From Thermoleophilaceae bacterium (lineage in GTDB: Bacteria > Actinomycetota > Thermoleophilia > Solirubrobacterales > Thermoleophilaceae), in assembly GCA_013696425.1 (NCBI GenBank), contig JACCYP010000034.1, forward strand, positions 1 through 27,285: a DNA stretch of 27,285 nucleotides, written 5' to 3'. Numbering within the stretch: position 1 is the stretch's first letter; each line of letters begins with the position of its first letter. Below, piece by piece: positions 15,453 through 22,988 of this stretch. A program made the translations under genes and the position numbers. The notes beneath the pieces are model-generated. The model did no database searches. It saw only the letters and a program-made list of their open reading frames with translations, and had not been told where the DNA came from.

Positions 15453-16187
15453 GTGCCGGTGATCTCGTGGAACCTCTTCCACGGGCGCGATGTTGCAGGT
15501 GGCGAGCGCCGCGAACTCCTGCCCGAGTTCGGCGACGTGCTCGCTGGCCTCCACTGGGAGATCGCGCTGCTCCAGGAGTGCCCGCCGCGCTTCGTGCGCC
15601 CGTTGGCCGAGCGCTGCGGTGCCGGGGGAGCGACCGCGCTCACCTCGCGCAACTGGGGCGCCTTCCTGCGCACGGCCGCCGCCCGTCGGCGGCCCGACCT
15701 CATGAAGTCGGGCGAGGGCGGCTGCAACGCGATCCTCTTCCGGGTGCCCTGGCGCGCGGTGGCGGTGCGGCGCATGACCTTCGCCCTGCTCCCGGAGCGC
15801 CGCCGGATGATCTGGATGCGCCTCGACGGCCCGGAGGGGGCGCTGTGCGTGGCGAACCTCCACGCCACCGCTCACGACCCCAGCCGGGCGGCGGCGGAGG
15901 TGGAGCGCGCCGCGCGCTGCTCGCTCGACTTCTCCGCCGGGCTTCCGCTGCTCTTCGGCGGCGACCTCAACCTGCGCGTGCGTGAGCGCGCGGACGTGTT
16001 CGATGGCCTCGAGCGCGGCGGCCTCACGGGTCGCTCGGCGCCTGACCGGGTGGACCACCTGCTCGCGGCGCCCGAGCACCTCGCCGAGCCCGCGCGAGCG
16101 CTTCCCGCGCACGCGCGCGAAATCGGCACGCCGCCGCTGCGGCTCTCCGACCACGCCCCCCTGACCTGTGCCGTGGCGCTCCTATAG
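15453..16187 (+). CDS. Endonuclease/exonuclease/phosphatase (EEP) family protein
   Basis: This 244-residue protein has the metal-dependent EEP fold used by exonuclease III, DNase I and some lipid phosphatases. Visible active-site residues are Asn7 (SWNLFHG), Glu42 (LLQE), His137 (ANLHAT), Asp171 and Asn173 (GGDLNLR), and Asp233-His234 (LSDHAPL). Nucleic acid or phosphoester substrate is not clear; there is no signal peptide. The GTG at 15453 follows AGGGA by about 5 bases; GTG at 15459 is the alternative. Its start lies 12 bases from the argF start on the other strand. Confidence 0.8.
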   Translation: MPVISWNLFHGRDVAGGERRELLPEFGDVLAGLHWEIALLQECPPRFVRPLAERCGAGGATALTSRNWGAFLRTAAARRRPDLMKSGEGGCNAILFRVPWRAVAVRRMTFALLPERRRMIWMRLDGPEGALCVANLHATAHDPSRAAAEVERAARCSLDFSAGLPLLFGGDLNLRVRERADVFDGLERGGLTGRSAPDRVDHLLAAPEHLAEPARALPAHAREIGTPPLRLSDHAPLTCAVALL

Positions 16188-16191
16188 GCTC
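16161..16191 (+). promoter_or_regulatory. Candidate promoter for the histone-like gene
   Basis: CTGACC (16161-16166) and TATAGGCT (16184-16191) resemble -35 and -10 boxes 17-19 bases apart, lying over the end of the EEP gene. An AGGAG (16218-16222) before the ATG at 16232 supplies the ribosome site, so this gene has a short leader. Confidence 0.4.
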
Positions 16192-16231
16192 GCGCCGAGC
16201 CAGGGGTCAATGAGGAAAAGGAGCTTGAGAG

Positions 16232-17182
16232 ATGCCGCAGCCGCGTAGGAGTTCGTCCCGTAAGAAGCCCGCAGCGAGAAAGCCGGCTGCGAAGAAGGCG
16301 GCTCCGAAGAAGGCGACGGCCAAGAGGGCGGCTCCGAACAAGGCCACGGCTAAGAAGACGACGGCTAAGAAGACGACGGCTAAGAAGACGACGGCCGCGA
16401 AGTCGACGGCGAGGAAGACCACGGCGAGGAAGACCACGGCGAGGAAGTCGACGGCGAGGAAGTCGACGGCGAGGAAGACCACCTCCCGAAAGCCGGCGAC
16501 CAGGAAGACCGCCGCCAAGTCCTCCACGGCGAAGCGTTCCACCGCGCGCAAGCCGGCGGCGCGGCGCTCCACGTCGAAGACCGCGACGAAGGCGAAGGCC
16601 CGCCGCCAGGCGAAGAGCACGGCGAAGGCCGCGACCAGGCCGGCGGAGTCGCTCAACTTCTCCGGCAAGAGCGTGGCCGAGGTGCGGGATGCCCTCGCGA
16701 AGGGCCTCATCGAGCCGCTCAACATCGTGATGCTCACGCGCGAGCGGATGGAGGAGACGTTCAGCGACGCAGTCGATCGCGGCCGCCTCACCGCGGACGA
16801 CGCCGAGAAGCTCGTCCAGGGCCTGCTCGACCGCGGCCGCAAGCAGACGAGCGACGTGATGGGCGATCTCGAGCAGCTGCTCGGCAGGGGACGCTCCCGG
16901 GCCGAGAAGGGCGCCAAGCGGGCCCGTCGCGACAGCGGGGCCGCCGGGAAGCGGGCCCGCAGCGCGGTCGATCCCGCGCTCGCGACCGTGGACAAGGCCC
17001 GCCGCGCCGTGGGGGTCGGCCCGAGCTTCCCGATCCTCGGCTACGACGACCTCACCGTGGCGCAGACCCAGACACGGCTGGGCGAGCTCTCGCCCGCCCA
17101 GCTGCGCAAGGTGCGCGACTACGAGCGCCGCAACGCGAACCGCAAGTCGGTGCTCAGCTCCATAGAGAAGAAGTTGGCCTAG
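16232..17182 (+). CDS. Histone H1-like Lys/Ala-rich tail fused to a phasin-like domain
   Basis: Residues 1-135 are Lys/Arg/Ala/Thr-rich like histone H1 or mycobacterial HupB tails, including ten pentapeptides of the form (A)(K/R)K(T/S)T at about 35-84. Residues about 140-222 (SVAEVRDALAKGLIEPLNIVMLTRERMEETFSDAVDRGRLTADDAEKLVQGLL...) form an amphipathic helical region resembling phasin/PhaF-type proteins. Residues 265-316 end in a conserved-looking helical hairpin (YDDLTVAQTQTRLGELSPAQLRKVRDYERRNANRKSVL). It likely binds DNA through the tail; what the C-terminal part binds is unknown. Polyhydroxyalkanoate granule or membrane association is a guess from the phasin resemblance. Confidence 0.75.
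   Translation: MPQPRRSSSRKKPAARKPAAKKAAPKKATAKRAAPNKATAKKTTAKKTTAKKTTAAKSTARKTTARKTTARKSTARKSTARKTTSRKPATRKTAAKSSTAKRSTARKPAARRSTSKTATKAKARRQAKSTAKAATRPAESLNFSGKSVAEVRDALAKGLIEPLNIVMLTRERMEETFSDAVDRGRLTADDAEKLVQGLLDRGRKQTSDVMGDLEQLLGRGRSRAEKGAKRARRDSGAAGKRARSAVDPALATVDKARRAVGVGPSFPILGYDDLTVAQTQTRLGELSPAQLRKVRDYERRNANRKSVLSSIEKKLA
16336..16485 (+). repeat. 15-base tandem repeat array encoding the basic pentapeptides
   Basis: Ten consecutive 15-base units run through here. Three identical TAAGAAGACGACGGC units (16351-16395) are followed, after one variant unit, by five GAGGAAGWCSACSKC-type units (16411-16485). The array lies in frame within the histone-like gene, so copy-number change would shorten or lengthen the DNA-binding tail without a frameshift. 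Confidence 0.85.
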
Positions 17183-18582
17183 ATCATTTTGGTGAAGTCG
17201 AGCTCTTCGCCGGTCAGGCCAGTGAGGAGCTCGTCCGCATCCCTGCCCTGACCTTCGCTCCACAGCTCCGATAGCACCACGCCCGCCTCGGCGGAGCCCC
17301 ACCACTCGGGGCCGAAGCGGCGGACGAGCTCCGCGCGCACGAGTTCCTCGAGCGCCCACGCGCGGAGGTAGCGCGCGGCGTAGAAGAACGGGTCGACATC
17401 GGAGATCCAGCTGCCCTCGGGCCACGGCAGCCCCGATGCCGCACTGAGGCGCTCCGCATAGAGCGCCGGCATGGCGGTCAGGTCCGGGTTGGGCCCGTGC
17501 AGCTCGAGCTCGTAGCCGAGCTTCGCCGAGTAGCGGCGCAGGAACAGGATCCGCTCCGCTCGCGCGTGCTCCTCGACGGCCGCGGCGTCCTCGATGCCAA
17601 GCCGCGCGCGCAGCCAGCCGGCATCGCGCACCAGGTGCTGGAGGAGGAACGCATAGCCCTCGGTCACGGAGTTGTCGCCGAGGTAGCGGTCCTCGAAGGG
17701 CAGCTCGCGGTTCGCGTGCGCGAAGTGCTCCGCGTGGCCCGCCTCGTGCATCAGCGCCTCGTAGTCCTCGCGCCCGCCGAGCCGCGGGATCACGAGGTAC
17801 ACCTCATCGGGCACGTGCACCGGGGAGCAGAACGCGCGCGGGGACTTCTTCGGCCGGTCCTCGGCATCCAGGCGTACTCCCGGCGCGCTGAGGCCGAGGG
17901 CGGTGCGCGTGTTCTCGTAGGCGTCGAGCAGCTTGTCGCCCGGGAACATCGAGTCGAGCGAGGGGGCGCGGAAGAACGCGGGCAGATCGGAGCGCCGCGC
18001 ATCCTCCCAGCGGATCCCGAGTTCGGCCTCGACCCGCGGCGCGGCGTCGCGCGGATCGGTGGAGGCGAGGAACTGCTCGGTCTGTTGGTTCAGCCGCCCG
18101 AGGTCGATGCGGCCGAGGTCCTCGACGAGCGCACGAAGGCTCTCCCAGCCGAGCTCCTTGGCGACGGCGTGGGAGCGCTCGAGCATCGTCACCAGCAGCG
18201 GATCGAGCTCGCGGCCGGCCACCTCGAGGCGGGCCGCCTCGAGTTCGGCGCGACGGGCCGGGTCGGTGGCGTTGGCCTGGGCCACCGCCGCCTGGCGGAA
18301 CGGCATGTCCTCCACCTCGAGCGTGGCCTCGAGCCGCGCGAGCTCCGCGGCCTCGGCCTTGGTCTCCTGGCCTACGAGCCCCTCGGCGGCGAAAAGGGCC
18401 AGCTCCGGGTGGCCATCGGCGCGCAGTTCCTCCACCGCCGCGCGCGTGAAGAGTCCGGCGTGGCGGTCGTAGATCGCCTCGACGTCGAGGTCGTCCTTCT
18501 GGCCCGACCCCTGCAGGTAGTAGTCGAGGTCGAGGGCGGAGACGAACTCCTCCGCCTCGCGCCGGTAGTCGTCGAGGAGCAC
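17179..18582 (-). CDS. Zinc metallopeptidase, M3-like (HEAGH)
   Basis: The 467-residue protein has the zinc motif H279-E280-A-G-H283 and a probable third ligand Glu308 (SVTEGYAF), 25 residues later, as in M3 oligopeptidase-like enzymes. The region before it (FCSPVHVPDEVYLVIPRLGGREDYEALM) and the mostly helical N-terminal half fit a closed-cleft peptidase that cleaves peptides rather than proteins. No signal peptide, so it is likely cytoplasmic. GTG at 18582 is chosen; TATGCT lies 8 bases before it with no Shine-Dalgarno sequence. Its TAG interlocks with the stop of the histone-like gene on the palindrome CTAG. Confidence 0.75.
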   Translation of the reverse strand: MLLDDYRREAEEFVSALDLDYYLQGSGQKDDLDVEAIYDRHAGLFTRAAVEELRADGHPELALFAAEGLVGQETKAEAAELARLEATLEVEDMPFRQAAVAQANATDPARRAELEAARLEVAGRELDPLLVTMLERSHAVAKELGWESLRALVEDLGRIDLGRLNQQTEQFLASTDPRDAAPRVEAELGIRWEDARRSDLPAFFRAPSLDSMFPGDKLLDAYENTRTALGLSAPGVRLDAEDRPKKSPRAFCSPVHVPDEVYLVIPRLGGREDYEALMHEAGHAEHFAHANRELPFEDRYLGDNSVTEGYAFLLQHLVRDAGWLRARLGIEDAAAVEEHARAERILFLRRYSAKLGYELELHGPNPDLTAMPALYAERLSAASGLPWPEGSWISDVDPFFYAARYLRAWALEELVRAELVRRFGPEWWGSAEAGVVLSELWSEGQGRDADELLTGLTGEELDFTKMI

Positions 18583-18590
18583 CTGCTGCC

Positions 18591-18596
18591 AGCATA
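18591..18596 (-). promoter_or_regulatory. Candidate -10 (TATGCT) for the metallopeptidase gene
   Basis: TATGCT on the minus strand sits 8 bases before the GTG at 18582, within the 19-base gap to the divergent methyltransferase GTG. A leaderless transcript is likely. Confidence 0.4.
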
Positions 18597-18601
18597 GAAC
18601 C

Positions 18602-19963
18602 GTGCCCGAGGCCGTCCGACCCAGCAAACCTCAGCGCGGGTCGGAGATCGACCTGCATGTCCACGACCTCGCCCAGGGCGGCGCGGGCGTCGCCCGCCTC
18701 GACGGCTACGTCGTGTTCGTCCAGGGCGGATTTCCCGGCGACCGGGTCCGCGCACGAATCGGGAAGTCGAAGCGCTCCTACGCGGAGGCACAGATGGTGG
18801 AGCTGCTCGAGCCCGGCCCCGACCGCATCGAGGCGCGCTCCGAGCACCCGGGTGCGCCGTGGCAGGTGCTGCCGTACGAGCGCCAGCTCGAGGAGAAGGA
18901 GCGCCAGGTGCGCGAGGCGCTCGAGCGGATCGGCGGCTTCGAGTCGCCGCCGATGAAGCCGATCGTTCCCGCCGTCGAGCCGTGGCGCTACCGCAACAAG
19001 CTCGAGTACTCCTTCGGCGCCGGCGAGGACGGCCAACTAGCCCTCGGCTTCCACCGCCGCGGCCAGTGGGACGCGATCGACGACATCGAGGAGGACGTGC
19101 TCGCCTCCGAGAAGATCGACGCCATCCGGCTCGCAGTGCGCGAGTGGTGCCGCGGGCGCGAGCTCAAGGCGTATGACCGCGGGGACCACTCGGGCTTCCT
19201 GCGCAACCTCGTGGTGCGTGAGGGTCGGCGCACCGGGCAGATCCAGGCGCGCATCGTCACCTCGCCCGGGAAGTTCTATCCCGAGGACCTAGCGCCCGAA
19301 CTACCGGTCCAGGGGCTGCTCTGGACCGCGGCCGAGGGCGTCGCCGAGACCACCCGAGGCGGCGAGACGAAGCTCGTGGCCGGCAAGGAGTGGATCGAGG
19401 AGCGCGTGGGTGACCTGCGCTTCCGGATCTCGCCCGAGGCGTTCTTCCAGACCAACACCGAGATGGCCGAGCAGCTCTACGCCATCGCCGCCGAGGGCGC
19501 CGGGCTCACCGGCAAGGAGAAGGTGTTCGACCTCTTCTGCGGCATCGGCACGATCGGCCTCTCGATGTCGGGCTTCGCCGGGCACGTGTGGGGGCTCGAG
19601 CAGGTCGAGGAGGCCGTCCGCGACGCCATCCGCAATGCCGAGCTGAACGGCATCGACAACGCCAGCTTCTTCGCCGGCGACGTGCGTACCGCCATGCGCC
19701 CGCTGGTCGAGGAGGCGGGCAAGCCCGACGTGATCGTGATCGACCCTCCGCGCGCCGGCCTGTCGGCCAAGATCGTCCGCCGCGTGATGGAGGCCGAGGC
19801 GAAGCGCATCGTCTACGTCTCATGCAATCCGACCACGCTGGCTCCGAACGCCCGCCAGCTGGTTGACGATGGCGGCTACGAGCTGAAGACCGTCACCCCG
19901 GTCGACATGTTCCCGCAGACGCCCCACATCGAGGCGGTAGCGGTGCTCGACAAAGTCGGCTAA
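18602..19963 (+). CDS. TRAM-domain uracil-5 RNA methyltransferase (RlmD/TrmA family)
   Basis: The 453-residue protein has an N-terminal TRAM domain (about 15-75, LHVHDLAQGGAGVARLDGYVVFVQGGFPGDRVRARI), a central RNA-binding part, and a class I methyltransferase domain: FQTNTEMAEQLY, FDLFCGIGTIGLSMSG (SAM motif), IVIDPPRAGL, the nucleophile Cys408 (VSCNPTTLA) and base Glu444 (HIEAVAVL). It should methylate C5 of a uridine in 23S rRNA or tRNA. Where RlmD-type proteins have CGGC-x2-Q iron-sulfur Cys residues, this one reads PGAPWQVLPYERQL, so the cluster is absent. Start GTG at 18602. Its TAA interlocks with the stop of the convergent gene. Confidence 0.87.
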   Translation: MPEAVRPSKPQRGSEIDLHVHDLAQGGAGVARLDGYVVFVQGGFPGDRVRARIGKSKRSYAEAQMVELLEPGPDRIEARSEHPGAPWQVLPYERQLEEKERQVREALERIGGFESPPMKPIVPAVEPWRYRNKLEYSFGAGEDGQLALGFHRRGQWDAIDDIEEDVLASEKIDAIRLAVREWCRGRELKAYDRGDHSGFLRNLVVREGRRTGQIQARIVTSPGKFYPEDLAPELPVQGLLWTAAEGVAETTRGGETKLVAGKEWIEERVGDLRFRISPEAFFQTNTEMAEQLYAIAAEGAGLTGKEKVFDLFCGIGTIGLSMSGFAGHVWGLEQVEEAVRDAIRNAELNGIDNASFFAGDVRTAMRPLVEEAGKPDVIVIDPPRAGLSAKIVRRVMEAEAKRIVYVSCNPTTLAPNARQLVDDGGYELKTVTPVDMFPQTPHIEAVAVLDKVG

Positions 19964-20382
19964 CGGGCTGGGTCCTTCTCCTTCGTCAGCACGTGCTCCA
20001 CCGGCAGGCCGGTCATGTGGGCCACCTTGCGCGGCAGGTCGAGGTGTAGCCACTTCGACAGGTGCGTCGGCAGGGTCGAGACGATCACCTCGTCGAACTT
20101 CTCTGCGTTCGCGGCGTCCGACACCGCCGCCACCGGGTCGGAGTCTCCGAGCTGGGCCTCGACTTCGAGCCCCTCCTTGCGCAGCCGTTCCACGGCGCGG
20201 TCCAGATGGTCCTCGCCCTCCGCCTCGCCCGCATGGGTGTTCGCCGCGCGCTGGATGCCGTGGCCGCTGGCCGGCACGAGCAGGGTGAAGCGGACGCCTC
20301 CCTGGGCGGCGCGGGCCTTCAGCGCCTCGAGCAGGTCCTCTGACTCAGCCGTGCGATTGGCGACGACCAGTACCTGGGCCAT
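19960..20382 (-). CDS. Conserved hypothetical, Usp-like alpha/beta protein
   Basis: The 140-residue protein starts MAQVLVVANRTAESEDLLEALKARA and has a late EVIVSTLPTHLSKWLHLDLPRKVAHMTGLPVEHVL. Alternating strands and helices and the late switch to a conserved strand-loop-helix look like the universal stress protein/adenine nucleotide hydrolase fold, but the G-2x-G-9x-G(S/T) ATP motif is not visible. Function unknown. ATG at 20382 is preceded by AGGAGAGGAGG. It has its own promoter-like sequence, so it is probably separate from the UDG-like gene upstream. The stop overlaps that of the methyltransferase gene. Confidence 0.6.
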   Translation of the reverse strand: MAQVLVVANRTAESEDLLEALKARAAQGGVRFTLLVPASGHGIQRAANTHAGEAEGEDHLDRAVERLRKEGLEVEAQLGDSDPVAAVSDAANAEKFDEVIVSTLPTHLSKWLHLDLPRKVAHMTGLPVEHVLTKEKDPAR

Positions 20383-20409
20383 AGGGGCCCTCCTCTCCTA
20401 GACAGACCG

Positions 20410-20439
20410 AGCCTAGACCCCTTGGGTCGTGGCAGACAA
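20410..20439 (-). promoter_or_regulatory. Promoter of the Usp-like gene with palindrome in the spacer
   Basis: On the minus strand TTGTCT (20434-20439) and TAGGCT (20410-20415) stand 18 bases apart, the best -35/-10 pair in the window. The spacer contains the inverted repeat GACCC-CTT-GGGTC (20416-20428, as read on the + strand), a possible repressor or activator site. Confidence 0.5.
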
Positions 20440-20469
20440 GCGCCCCGGCCCTTGTGGAGGCTCCGGCGC

Positions 20470-21123
20470 CTAGTACGGCGGCAGCTCGGCGTACCAGTCA
20501 CCGAGCGCGCGGAAGGCGGCCCAGAACTCGCGCTTGGCCGACTCGTCGTCGAGCGAGGCGTCGATGTCCGGCGTCCATACGGCCTGGCAGGAGGGGGTGA
20601 GTGTCTGCAACTCGCCGGGCTTCGCTTCGATCCGGCGGCCGAGCGGCACCGGCAGGTCGTTCAGCTCGGCGCGCGCCTCCTCGCCCATGATCACGACCAT
20701 TCGCGGCTGCACGATCGCGAGCTCGTCGAGCACACGCGCGCGGCATTCCGGGGCGGAGAGGTCGGTGTCGGGCACCGGGCACTTCACGAACACGGTCCCG
20801 TAGACGGTGAGCGGGTCGATGCCGAGCCGCTTGAAGCTCTTCATCAGCGCGCCGCCGGCGCGGCCGTAGAAGGCCACGCCCTCCTCGATCTCAGAGGGGC
20901 GCGGGGCGAACTTGAGGAGGAAGACGTCGGCCTGGGGGTGGCCCGAGCCGAGCACCGGCATGAGGTTGCCGCGCGGGCAGTGGTCGCACTCCTGCATCTC
21001 GCGCGTGAGCCCGTTGAGCTCGCGAATCGCGCGCTCGAGGTACTTCTCCCGGATCTCGTCATCTGTTGCTGGCATCGCGGGAACGTCTTTCGCCGGTTGC
21101 TCGCGCGCTCCCTTCGCCTGCAT
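20470..21123 (-). CDS. Divergent uracil-DNA glycosylase-superfamily protein
   Basis: The 217-residue protein resembles family 4 uracil-DNA glycosylases. It has two Cys pairs suited to a 4Fe-4S cluster (C46 and C49 in ECDHCPRG; C115 in VKCPVP; C127 in PECRAR), LGSGHPQADVFLL, and VVIMGEEA. The catalytic segments are altered: the usual GEAPG-x-x-E reads KFAPRPSEIE (71-80) and the usual HPS motif reads TPS (176-178). It may be inactive on uracil, act on another lesion, or be a distinct subfamily. The ATG at 21123 forms TGATG with the stop of the GT-PHP gene. About 30 N-terminal residues before DDEIREKYL look non-conserved. Confidence 0.68.
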   Translation of the reverse strand: MQAKGAREQPAKDVPAMPATDDEIREKYLERAIRELNGLTREMQECDHCPRGNLMPVLGSGHPQADVFLLKFAPRPSEIEEGVAFYGRAGGALMKSFKRLGIDPLTVYGTVFVKCPVPDTDLSAPECRARVLDELAIVQPRMVVIMGEEARAELNDLPVPLGRRIEAKPGELQTLTPSCQAVWTPDIDASLDDESAKREFWAAFRALGDWYAELPPY

Positions 21124-22979
21124 CACGTCTTGCTCGTTTTGCGCTGTTTCGAGGCCGACTTGTTGCGCGTCTGGAGGAACTTCAGAGCCTGGACGTAGAG
21201 CAGCGACTGCTTCTTCCTGATGATGTCGGCGTCGCGCAGGGACTCGAGGAATTCCTCCGGCCCGTCGAAGTCGCGCATCCGGATCTTCACCGAGCCGAGG
21301 CCCTGGGCCACGTGCGAGTCGCTCCCGGCCCCGGCCACCAGCCGGTACTTGGCGGCGAAGCGCTCCGCCTCCTCGTTGAAGGCGGAGAAGGCCACGCGCG
21401 GGTTGAACACCTCGATCGCATCCACGTCCTCGACCACCTTCAGCAGGTGCTCGTAGTCGGGCACGGAGTGCATCCGGTCGAAGGGGTGGGGGACATAGAC
21501 GAGCCCGCCCTGGCGCCGGATCTCGGCGATCGTCTCCTCGAGCGTCATCCCCCGCGCGATCTTCTCCTCGATGAACAGGCCGATCACCTCGCCCTGGTCG
21601 GCGGTCTTCACCTCTTCGGCCACGATGATCTTCAGCCCCTCCGCGCGCTCGCGGGCCTCAAGGGCGCCCGACACCTCGTTGTGGTCGGTCACCGCGATCG
21701 CGCCGAGCCCCCGCTCCTTGGCGGTCTCGATGAGGGTGTCGACGGGCGTCGCGCAGTCGTGCGAGTGGTCGGTGTGCATGTGGAGATCGACGTGGATGAA
21801 GTCCCGCTTGGCGAGCTGCTTGCGCAGCGCCGGGTTGCCCTCGGGCGGATGGCGGCGAGCGGCGATGCGTCCGTAGATCTCCTCCACCTGCCCGGCCGCG
21901 CGGTCCCAGCCGAGCTCGTCGCGGGCGGCGTCGATCCGATCGCTGAAGTCCTTGCGCAGCCCCCGGTCCTCGACCAGGCGCCGGAGCTGCGCCGCGAGCT
22001 GGTCCGGGTCGCGCTCGTCGAACTCGAGGCCGCGCTCGCCGTCGTCGAGCACCTCCTGGTAGACCGGCAGCCGCGAGACCACGGGCACCGCCCCGCCGCC
22101 GAGCGCCCGGATCACCATCCCGGGTGCGGGAGCGGAGCCGTTCGATGCCGCGACCGCGATGTGCGCACGCGAGAGCAGCAGGCTCTCCGGGAAGTTACGC
22201 GGCCCGGCGAAGGTCACGCGCTCGCGCAGCGCCTTGGCGATCGGCACCGCCGGCTCGGCGCCGGGCAGGCGCGACCACACGGTCGCCTTCCACGGCAGCT
22301 CCTCCGGCAGCCGGCGCAGCGCACGCAGGAACAGCCTCAGCGCCGAGCGCTCCTCCTCGAGGCAGAAGGCGATCTCGATCTCGCCGTCCTCGCGCGGGCA
22401 CGGAGCCACGTCGGCGCCCGGCGCCACCACGTCGTATGACCCGGGGAAGAAGCGCTCCATCAGCATGCGCGTGGCCTCCGAGGTCGCGATTCGCCCGTCG
22501 AGACGGCCGAAGAAGAGCTCCACCAGCGGCCGTGCGACCTGAGTCGAGAGCACGCGCTCGGCGGGCCCGTGGAAGGTGCCGACGTTCAGGGCGTGCGAGT
22601 GGCGCAGCGCCGCGGAGGATGCGCTCGGCGCGAATGGCTCGTGAACGTGGACGAAGTCGAAGTCGGCCGAGCCGAGTAGTCCCTCGATGGTTCGCGAGAC
22701 ATCGAGGGGCACCGACACCGAGCCGGAACGGCGAGTGGGCGGGAACGGGAGCGAGCCGCCGACGCCGAGCACGTTCGCGCAGCCCTCGGCGGCGAACACC
22801 TCACCATCCTTGATCGCCTTGCGCGAGGTCCGGACCAGCTCTCGCGAGTCCGACGGGGCGATCACCACCACCTGGTGGCCGCGCTTGCACAGCTCGTCGG
22901 AGAGCCGCTCGACGTACAGATTCACCTCGTGATGCTGCTCCCACGGATACGGGCTCACCTGTGCGATCTTGAAACACAT
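21123..22979 (-). CDS. Degenerate GT-B glycosyltransferase fused to a PHP phosphoesterase domain
   Basis: The 618-residue protein has two parts. Residues 1-375 look like a family 4 GT-B glycosyltransferase (IAQVSPYPWEQHHEVNLYVERLSDELCKRGHQVVVIAPSDS; FDFVHVHEPFAP; GTFHGPAE). The usual nucleotide-sugar EX7E motif is lost: in NGSAPAPGMVIRALGGGAVPVVS the two Glu positions are Ala283 and Arg291. Residues about 395-600 are a PHP domain with metal residues in DLHMHTDHSHD (400-408), TDHNEVSG (431-438), EEVKT, PHPFDR (His498) and GSDSH (Asp554, His556). This half looks intact and should be a phosphoesterase. The C-terminal tail is basic. ATG at 22979 has a candidate -10 nine bases upstream. Confidence 0.8.
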   Translation of the reverse strand: MCFKIAQVSPYPWEQHHEVNLYVERLSDELCKRGHQVVVIAPSDSRELVRTSRKAIKDGEVFAAEGCANVLGVGGSLPFPPTRRSGSVSVPLDVSRTIEGLLGSADFDFVHVHEPFAPSASSAALRHSHALNVGTFHGPAERVLSTQVARPLVELFFGRLDGRIATSEATRMLMERFFPGSYDVVAPGADVAPCPREDGEIEIAFCLEEERSALRLFLRALRRLPEELPWKATVWSRLPGAEPAVPIAKALRERVTFAGPRNFPESLLLSRAHIAVAASNGSAPAPGMVIRALGGGAVPVVSRLPVYQEVLDDGERGLEFDERDPDQLAAQLRRLVEDRGLRKDFSDRIDAARDELGWDRAAGQVEEIYGRIAARRHPPEGNPALRKQLAKRDFIHVDLHMHTDHSHDCATPVDTLIETAKERGLGAIAVTDHNEVSGALEARERAEGLKIIVAEEVKTADQGEVIGLFIEEKIARGMTLEETIAEIRRQGGLVYVPHPFDRMHSVPDYEHLLKVVEDVDAIEVFNPRVAFSAFNEEAERFAAKYRLVAGAGSDSHVAQGLGSVKIRMRDFDGPEEFLESLRDADIIRKKQSLLYVQALKFLQTRNKSASKQRKTSKT

Positions 22980-22988
22980 CGCGCCGGA

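Noticed and set aside
16336..16485. CRISPR-like or satellite repeat
   Set aside because: Units are 15 bases, contiguous without spacers, and in frame with the histone-like protein.
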